Assembly (NCBI GenBank): GCA_009783315.1
Contig: WRHI01000005.1
Span: forward strand, 1 to 55,881
DNA length: 55,881 bases
Direction of reading: 5' to 3'
Origin: Peptococcaceae bacterium
Lineage (GTDB): Bacteria > Bacillota > Desulfitobacteriia > Desulfitobacteriales > Syntrophobotulaceae
In this document: positions 50,535-55,881 of the stretch, piece by piece
Position numbering within the stretch: position 1 is the first letter of the stretch
Layout: each line of letters starts with the position of its first letter
Notes under the pieces: generated by a model
What the model was told of the DNA's origin: nothing
What the model saw: the letters and a program-made list of their open reading frames with translations, nothing else
Database searches by the model: none
Made by a program: the position numbers and the translations under genes

Positions 50535-52466
50535 ATGGAAAAATCTGTCACCAACGACACCGACACCGACACCGTTCTTGTAACCATAGATGGTCAAGAG
50601 ACCCGCGTACCCGTCACTTTTACCGTGCTTGAAGCAGCCCGGCAGGCCGGCATTATGATTCCTACGCTCTGTTATTTAAAAGGAATCAATCAAATCGGCT
50701 CCTGCCGTATTTGTCTTGTTGAAATCGAAAATATGCGCGGGCTGCATCCCGCCTGTATCCACCCCGTCAATGAAGGCATGGCGGTGAAGACGAACACGCC
50801 ATTTATACGAGAGACCCGCAAAACAATTCTCGAACTCATTCTCTCCGATCATCCGCAGAAATGTCTAAGTTGTCAGCGCAACGATTCTTGCGAACTGCAG
50901 GCTTTGACCAAACAACTCGGTCTGGAAACCCATCCCGACGGCGACACTCTTCCTTTCGCGGGAGAAACATCAGATTTCACCCTTGATTTGGCATCGCCCG
51001 CCATCGAACGCCTTGCCGACAAATGTATTAAATGCCGTCGCTGCGTTTCCGTCTGCAAAAACATCCAGCAAATCGGCGCCTTGGGCGTCAACGAACGCGG
51101 CTTCAATAGCGTCATCGCGCCAGCCTTCGGGCGCAGCTTGGACGAAGTTGAGTGTATCACATGCGGCCAATGTATCAACGTCTGCCCCGTCGGCGCTCTG
51201 CGTGAAAAAGATGAGATTGCTAACGTCTGGCAGGCCATCGCCGATCCCCGGAAACATGTTGTTATCCAAGTTGCTCCCTCCGTACGCGCTACTCTTGGCG
51301 AAGAATTCGGTCTCGCCCCCGGTACACCGGTAGGCAAATTCATTCCCGCCGCTCTCAGACGATTGGGGGTTGATAAGGTTTTTGACACCAGTTTTGCCGC
51401 CGATCTCACCGTTATGGAAGAAGGTCATGAGTTCATCGACCGCCTTCAGAACGGCGGCAATCTTCCTATGATAACATCATGTAGCCCCGGCTGGGTGAAA
51501 TACTGCGAACACCATTACCCCGAATTCATCAGTCATTTGTCCACAGCTAAATCACCTCAACAAATGTTTGGCGCCCTTGCCAAAACCTATTACGCGGAAA
51601 CAAACGGCATCGATCCCAACACTATTTATTCGGTTTCTGTCATGCCTTGTACCGCCAAAAAATTCGAAAGGCAACGTTCAGACCACATTTATTTCAGCGA
51701 AACAGACGGCGACAGGTTTGATGTTGACGCCGTCCTCACCGTCCGGGAACTCGCCCGCATGATCAAACAGGCTGGTATTGACTTTTTGCGCCTGCCTGAA
51801 CAACCCTTTGACGCGCCCATGGGCATGGGGTCAAAGGCCGGCGTTAATTTTGGCGCCACCGGCGGCGTCATGGAAGCCGCCCTGCGAACAATCTATGAAA
51901 CAACCTCCGGCCAAAGCGCCGATCCCATTGAATTTCTGAGTCTACGTGGTCTGGAAGGCGTCCGGGAAGCCCATGTGGATATTCCCGGTTTGGGCGGCGT
52001 TGATGTCGCCGTTGTCCACGGCATCGGCAACGCCCGTCAGCTTCTGGAAAAAATCAAAAGTGGGGAAGCCGACTACCAATTCATCGAGATCATGGCCTGC
52101 CCCGGCGGCTGCATCGGCGGCGGCGGTCAACCCCTTGTCAGCGGCCCCCAGAGAATGAGTTCTGACGAAGACTATCGGACAATGCGGGTACACGCGCTTT
52201 TTGCCGAAAGCCAAGATCTTCCCCTGCACAAGTCTCACGATAATCCCGACATTAAGCGCATCTATGAGCAGTACCTGGAGCATCCTCTCAGCGAAAAATC
52301 CCACCATCTTCTTCATACACACTACCAAGAACGCCCTCAATACGCCGCTCAAAAATGGATACCCGGTCTAACAGAAACAGAAGACGAAGATTTCATCGTT
52401 GTACCGCCCTGGCAGCATGAGCCCGGTATGGGAGAGCCCGCGCAACCGTCTCATCCTGTCCCTTAA
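50535..52466 (+). CDS. hydA: [FeFe] hydrogenase catalytic subunit A
   Basis: Produces or oxidises H2 at the H-cluster; 643 residues. Domains: N-terminal [2Fe-2S] ferredoxin domain (GSCRICLVE), a NuoG-like His/Cys cluster (CLSCQRNDSCELQ), 2[4Fe-4S] domain (CIKCRRCVSVC and CITCGQCINVC), then the catalytic domain with TSCSPGW (314-320), MPCTAKKFE and EIMACPGGCIGGGGQP, and a short C-terminal extension. The first motif has Ser where classic enzymes have TSCCP. TTAGGAGG precedes the ATG. Maturation genes hydEFG are not in the window. Confidence 0.95.
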   Translation: MEKSVTNDTDTDTVLVTIDGQETRVPVTFTVLEAARQAGIMIPTLCYLKGINQIGSCRICLVEIENMRGLHPACIHPVNEGMAVKTNTPFIRETRKTILELILSDHPQKCLSCQRNDSCELQALTKQLGLETHPDGDTLPFAGETSDFTLDLASPAIERLADKCIKCRRCVSVCKNIQQIGALGVNERGFNSVIAPAFGRSLDEVECITCGQCINVCPVGALREKDEIANVWQAIADPRKHVVIQVAPSVRATLGEEFGLAPGTPVGKFIPAALRRLGVDKVFDTSFAADLTVMEEGHEFIDRLQNGGNLPMITSCSPGWVKYCEHHYPEFISHLSTAKSPQQMFGALAKTYYAETNGIDPNTIYSVSVMPCTAKKFERQRSDHIYFSETDGDRFDVDAVLTVRELARMIKQAGIDFLRLPEQPFDAPMGMGSKAGVNFGATGGVMEAALRTIYETTSGQSADPIEFLSLRGLEGVREAHVDIPGLGGVDVAVVHGIGNARQLLEKIKSGEADYQFIEIMACPGGCIGGGGQPLVSGPQRMSSDEDYRTMRVHALFAESQDLPLHKSHDNPDIKRIYEQYLEHPLSEKSHHLLHTHYQERPQYAAQKWIPGLTETEDEDFIVVPPWQHEPGMGEPAQPSHPVP

Positions 52467-52574
52467 ATTCATGTTCGACAGTCCTTTGATAAGCAAAGTC
52501 CGGAAATCGCAAGAGGCATAGCTTTCCAGCGCAGCTCTGCAAGGAAAAGGGCTTAGAGAATGGGAGAGAATGGC

Positions 52575-52628
52575 GAAGAGGGCTTGTTCGCTGACGATGA
52601 CAAATCGTTTTGCGATAAAGCCCTCTTC
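52575..52628 (+). terminator. Hairpin after hydA
   Basis: GAAGAGGGCTT (52575-52585) pairs perfectly with AAGCCCTCTTC (52618-52628), with an inner ACGAT-GACAA-ATCGT hairpin. A T-run (52642-52647) follows only after 13 bases. It lies between convergent genes and may serve both. Confidence 0.5.
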
Positions 52629-52660
52629 CGTGTTGCTTGGCTTTTTTCAGCCATCAACCA

Positions 52661-54427
52661 TCAGACATCTATCGATAATCCAGGGGAGAAAACTTGCCAT
52701 GGAGAAGAGCCGGACAGATTATAGCTAAGCGGCGAAAATCCGGGCGGATCATATCTGTGCGGATCGTATCGTTCATGAGAACCATCGTCAGGACGATTAT
52801 CCAAACTGAAGTTCAGAACAACCTGAGTCTTATCGCCTGACACCGCAATTCGATACTCAACCGCATAAATCCCTTGGGATTCCAATTGCGCAATCTGATC
52901 CGGAAACGCGTCACCAATATCAATCTCAAAACTTTGCATCGTCATAACATCAAAGCATTGAATAGTGGCGTCACCAGGCGTATAGGTGTAAGCGTATTTT
53001 CCGTCCTGACTGACAGTGTAACAGTTCTCTAGGTAGCCAAAATAATTGAATCCCTTCTTAACAAGAACAGGTTCCGTGTTAAGAAAATCATATCGAAGGA
53101 CGTTGCCGCTGGCATATGCTGTCCAATCCCTTCCGACGCTGTAACGCCCAATATTGTTTTCCAATAAGCTTTCCAACATCGTGTCGTCCACAACCTGCCC
53201 TGACTTTGTATCAACAACGATTGGCGTGACATGATCCTTCGCGGAAATCCCAATATAGTAGCGGTCGTTATCAAAAAACTGGTTGGCGTTGAAAGCCGCG
53301 CCGTATTTGTCAGCCAATTCACCAATGAGGGCATTCCCCCTGTTATCAGCCTCTACAGGGCTTTGCACAATCTCTCCCGTTGCGAAATAGTAGAAATTAC
53401 CGGTCTTGCGGCGCTTATCCAAGGAGAGATCAAATTCCGCGCTGTTGTCCGCCGTGTTATAAAAGAGAATGTGATCATTAGGGGAAATTTGCGGTGCGCA
53501 CTCAACCATTTTGTCAGTGAGCAGTTTCACGCTCATGTCATCAGTGTTAATCACATAAACTTTATCGCACAGCGAATTTTGGATTTCTTGTACAGATATA
53601 TATTTGCCGTCGCTTGTAACAGAAATAAAGGCCAGACTCCAATTAATAACAGAGGGCAGTTGTCTGTACATACCGGTGCCGACCTCCATACAATATGCCG
53701 CAACGTCAGTTTCCCTGTAATTCTTGTCATACCCGGTATATGTGATGTAGTAAATATAATCCCAATTCTTCGGACCATAATCGTGCGTCGGGCCATAGTC
53801 CATAACGTAGATACCTACACTGTCGTCCAAACCCATGTTTTTTTTGATCAGGGAAAGGGGTTCCACCACCTGCTTTGTGTTGGGATTGACATAATAGGCT
53901 ACTCTTAATTTGGGAGAATCGATGATAATGTTCTGGTTGTTTGTTGAATTTACCGGCTTAATACCGCCGAAGGCCGGATTGCCTAACTTGCTGAAAACAG
54001 CGTGAACCGCGTCGGGATTCCCACCTTCTGTCGACGTACGCTTAAGATCATTTATGAGATTATCGATGTTGAAGGTTACCGTCGAAACTCTTAGTTTCTG
54101 AGGTGCGTACCATGCGGGAATCTCTGTATCATACACATCCGCTTCCGCGACACTATTTGGTGTATTGTCTTCTGAATGATCGTCGGTGATTGTATTGGAT
54201 TCCAGAAAGCTGAGCGTAGGTGTGAACAATAACAAAACCGCCGCCGCTGCCGCTGCCACCACAGCCGCACCTATAACAACATATTTTCTGTATCCTAAGA
54301 AAACCGTCATTAGCGAATTGGTGGCGCGGGGAGACTGGGAAGGTATTGGGGATTTTTGATTTTTGGCGTCTCTCACAGGGATAGCGTTATATTCCGCCAA
54401 AATATCACGAACAATCTTGCGCTTCAT
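52661..54427 (-). CDS. Putative membrane anti-sigma factor with large outside domain
   Basis: 588 residues. A short cytoplasmic N-terminus (MKRKIVRDILAEYNAIPVRD), one Ala/Val-rich helix (about 48-70), then about 515 outside residues with repeated Tyr/Asp-rich strands suggestive of a beta-propeller (for example ISVTSDGKYISVQEI, VSQDGKYAYTYTPGD). No zinc anti-sigma motif is present. Its place 16 bases behind the ECF sigma gene and its topology point to an anti-sigma partner, by inference. AAAGGAG is 10 bases before the ATG at 54427; a longer frame would overlap the sigma gene. Confidence 0.7.
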   Translation of the reverse strand: MKRKIVRDILAEYNAIPVRDAKNQKSPIPSQSPRATNSLMTVFLGYRKYVVIGAAVVAAAAAAVLLLFTPTLSFLESNTITDDHSEDNTPNSVAEADVYDTEIPAWYAPQKLRVSTVTFNIDNLINDLKRTSTEGGNPDAVHAVFSKLGNPAFGGIKPVNSTNNQNIIIDSPKLRVAYYVNPNTKQVVEPLSLIKKNMGLDDSVGIYVMDYGPTHDYGPKNWDYIYYITYTGYDKNYRETDVAAYCMEVGTGMYRQLPSVINWSLAFISVTSDGKYISVQEIQNSLCDKVYVINTDDMSVKLLTDKMVECAPQISPNDHILFYNTADNSAEFDLSLDKRRKTGNFYYFATGEIVQSPVEADNRGNALIGELADKYGAAFNANQFFDNDRYYIGISAKDHVTPIVVDTKSGQVVDDTMLESLLENNIGRYSVGRDWTAYASGNVLRYDFLNTEPVLVKKGFNYFGYLENCYTVSQDGKYAYTYTPGDATIQCFDVMTMQSFEIDIGDAFPDQIAQLESQGIYAVEYRIAVSGDKTQVVLNFSLDNRPDDGSHERYDPHRYDPPGFSPLSYNLSGSSPWQVFSPGLSIDV

Positions 54428-54443
54428 TATAACGTAACTCCTT

Positions 54444-54983
54444 TCATAGTTGTGGGGTTGTGGGGGAGTAGAGGGGTTTTCGATAGCTCTTCTTAAGCAA
54501 ATCCATAGCTCGTTTATATTGCTGCCTGACAGCTGCCGGCGACTTGACCAGCATCTTTGCAATCTCATAGTGTTTGAATCTGTACACAACATGCAGCACA
54601 ACAATTTCACGCATCATCGGAGACAATCCATCCAACATGGACAGGAAATCGATATCCTCGAAATGGTTTTCATCGCTGGGAATATTGATGAGCTCATCAT
54701 ACTCAACATTGACGCAGAAAGAATTGTGTTTGACGACATTGAGGGCAATCGAACGGGTAATCTGAATAATCCACGCTTTCACGCTCCCCTCCGCGCGATA
54801 TTGATGGGCGTATTCCGACACCCTGATGAATACGGATTGTGCAATATCTTCCGCCGTCGCCTCTTGTTGGGTGACCATATAGGCAAAGCGGTATACGCCC
54901 GGGTAATGGTTTCGATATATTTCATCCAAAGCTTGCATATCTTTGGCGGCTATTTTTTTGATGAGTTCTTTTTCGTTTGACAA
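54444..54983 (-). CDS. ECF-type RNA polymerase sigma factor
   Basis: A 179-residue extracytoplasmic-function sigma factor. Region 2 spans about residues 15-85 (LDEIYRNHYPGVYRFAYMVT, EDIAQSVFIRV, and the -10-binding AWIIQITRSIALN). Region 4 is at about 115-165 (LSPMMREIVVLHVVYRFKHY, then EIAKMLVKSPAAVRQQYKRA, the helix-turn-helix). I set the start at TTG 54983, behind AAGGATGG; an upstream TTG at 55022 would add 13 residues. It is transcribed with the putative anti-sigma gene. Three spaced direct repeats lie upstream and may be its own control region. Confidence 0.88.
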   Translation of the reverse strand: MSNEKELIKKIAAKDMQALDEIYRNHYPGVYRFAYMVTQQEATAEDIAQSVFIRVSEYAHQYRAEGSVKAWIIQITRSIALNVVKHNSFCVNVEYDELINIPSDENHFEDIDFLSMLDGLSPMMREIVVLHVVYRFKHYEIAKMLVKSPAAVRQQYKRAMDLLKKSYRKPLYSPTTPQL

Positions 54984-55178
54984 TCGATATCCATCCTTTT
55001 TCGCCCCAATTAGACGTCTCAATAGTAAGACAGTTCAACAGGTGGTTTTGTGACATGAGAATGGCATTAGGCTGCCATGTTTATGACACCAGTATAACCG
55101 AAAGCAAATAAACCCAAAAGAATCATCACCCACTCAATGCTCATTACTCCATGTTCATTCTTGTAAAAAAGCGATACG

Positions 55179-55303
55179 TTATTCCGCAATCGGATTCTTT
55201 ATTATTCCTTTTTCGGATGTATTCTGTTCAATATTGGCCGCGTGTATTATTCCTTTATAGGAATATCCATCTCTTCCTCGGATTTTTAACATTCCTTTAT
55301 CGG
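55179..55303 (-). promoter_or_regulatory. Direct repeats upstream of the ECF sigma gene
   Basis: Three copies of CCGATAAAGGAATRWTA-like sequence on the minus strand (plus-strand 55200-55216, 55245-55261, 55287-55303) at 45- and 42-base spacing, close to four helical turns; a fourth weaker copy is at 55179-55193. GGAAT resembles an ECF -35 element. The rest of 54984-55741 shows no supported gene. Confidence 0.45.
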
Positions 55304-55741
55304 TATGACAGCTGAACGAGCTGTTGATGGGTTTTGCCATTGGCAGTCATGTAATCGCCATTCTTTTGAGGAAGCTTATATAACTATACTGGTACCTTCG
55401 TCCAGCCAAAACCGCTTATTGGATCGCAAGCATTTCAGCGCGATGGTTTAGGTATATTTAGCCGCGGGAATGAACAATCTCTTTTGTATTTTTATGCGTT
55501 TCTGTATTTTTATGCGTTTTGCTTGGGTTAGCTGTGTGGGGACAACGACCTCGGCAATGACGGTTGCGGTTGCGTTTCGGTTGCGCCAGCGTACCCGACT
55601 AAACAGCACAACCACATAACCGCTCGCCCGTGCAGTGTGTGTTTATTACAGGTTTCTGTTCAGAGTATGTCCGATTATTCCTCAAAAACTGTACAAGTTA
55701 ACTGAAAACGGTTATAATAGCAACAGGTCGTCCACAAATAG

Positions 55742-55881
55742 GGGTGCATATTTTAAAAGTGCAGGAAGCGACAAAAAAATAAATAGAAATATCCACTGCG
55801 GGGTTCTCCCGCAACCGAATGGTGAATGGAGATGGATATTATGTGGGCTCGTAACAGTCCCGAGGTAGGGTTTGGTGAGCG
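55742..55881. repeat. Palindromic MITE-like element B, second copy, cut by the right edge
   Basis: It begins GGGTGCATATTTT. About 133 bases are the reverse complement of 44908-45040 with only two differences. The window ends near the expected symmetry centre, so the other half is missing. An open frame that crosses it is not supported as a gene. Confidence 0.85.

Noticed and set aside
55635-55868. 77-codon open frame at the right edge
   Set aside because: Most of it is the palindromic element cut by the window end; no ribosome binding site.
1-55881. tRNA, rRNA or riboswitch genes
   Set aside because: I found no cloverleaf, rRNA segment or recognised riboswitch core by eye. Small RNAs could be missed without a covariance search.

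Overview
The window looks like chromosome of a strictly anaerobic, hydrogen-metabolising Firmicute, most likely a Clostridia member near 50% GC; I cannot name a genus. The reasons are AGGAGG-type ribosome binding sites, vegetative promoters of TTGACA-N17-TATAAT form, a MarR-fabH-acpP-fabK-fabG-fabF-accB-fabZ-accC-accD-accA cluster in the Firmicute order, the recJ-relA-dtd neighbourhood, and two different hydrogenases. Both ends of the window fall inside repeats that share a terminal motif, so it may be a whole contig whose assembly stopped at repeats.

Layout. 1-2.6 kb: a palindromic repeat, a GNAT acetyltransferase, a fused double GNAT and a small lipoprotein. 2.7-9.2 kb: a membrane protein, recJ, relA, dtd and a metallo-beta-lactamase-fold hydrolase. 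9.5-16.3 kb: an Ech-type membrane [NiFe] hydrogenase operon (echABCDEF) followed by hypA and hypB. 16.3-19.1 kb: a large permease and an ABC ATPase translationally coupled to hypB. 19.2-22 kb: proC and an OpgB/LtaS-type phosphoglycerol transferase. 22.2-30.8 kb: the type II fatty-acid and acetyl-CoA carboxylase operon, with its own MarR-type regulator and operator but no fabD. 30.9-33.4 kb: a DegV protein and a membrane-anchored MutS-family ATPase. 33.45-37.8 kb: a tryptophan operon in the unusual order trpF-B-A-D-C, without trpE or trpG, behind a complete leader-peptide attenuator. 37.9-42.1 kb: proA, a four-domain flavodiiron protein on the minus strand, and a duplicated-domain lipoprotein. 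42.2-46.7 kb: a transmembrane kinase-like protein with an extracellular LysM-G5-transglycosylase half, and a zinc-ribbon membrane protein. 47.3-52.5 kb: a membrane protein and hydCBA, a trimeric [FeFe] hydrogenase of the electron-bifurcating type. 52.6-55 kb, minus strand: an ECF sigma factor and its putative membrane anti-sigma partner.

How the genes work together. HydABC can couple NADH and reduced ferredoxin oxidation to H2, while Ech couples ferredoxin oxidation to H2 with ion pumping; together they fit a fermentative or syntrophic redox economy. The flavodiiron protein fits removal of O2 or NO. The fab/acc operon makes membrane fatty acids.

The most unusual content is intergenic. (1) Tandem heptanucleotide tracts of several unrelated sequences all have a 7-base unit, and several begin at gene stop codons. 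(2) Two long palindromes share a core but have different arms; each copy's arms pair with each other. (3) Palindromic MITE-like elements share the end GGGTGCATATTT. (4) Two copies of a 108-bp inverted-repeat element sit in G-quadruplex-prone tracts inside the ech operon. The most unusual protein is the kinase-like membrane protein, whose HRD catalytic aspartate is asparagine.
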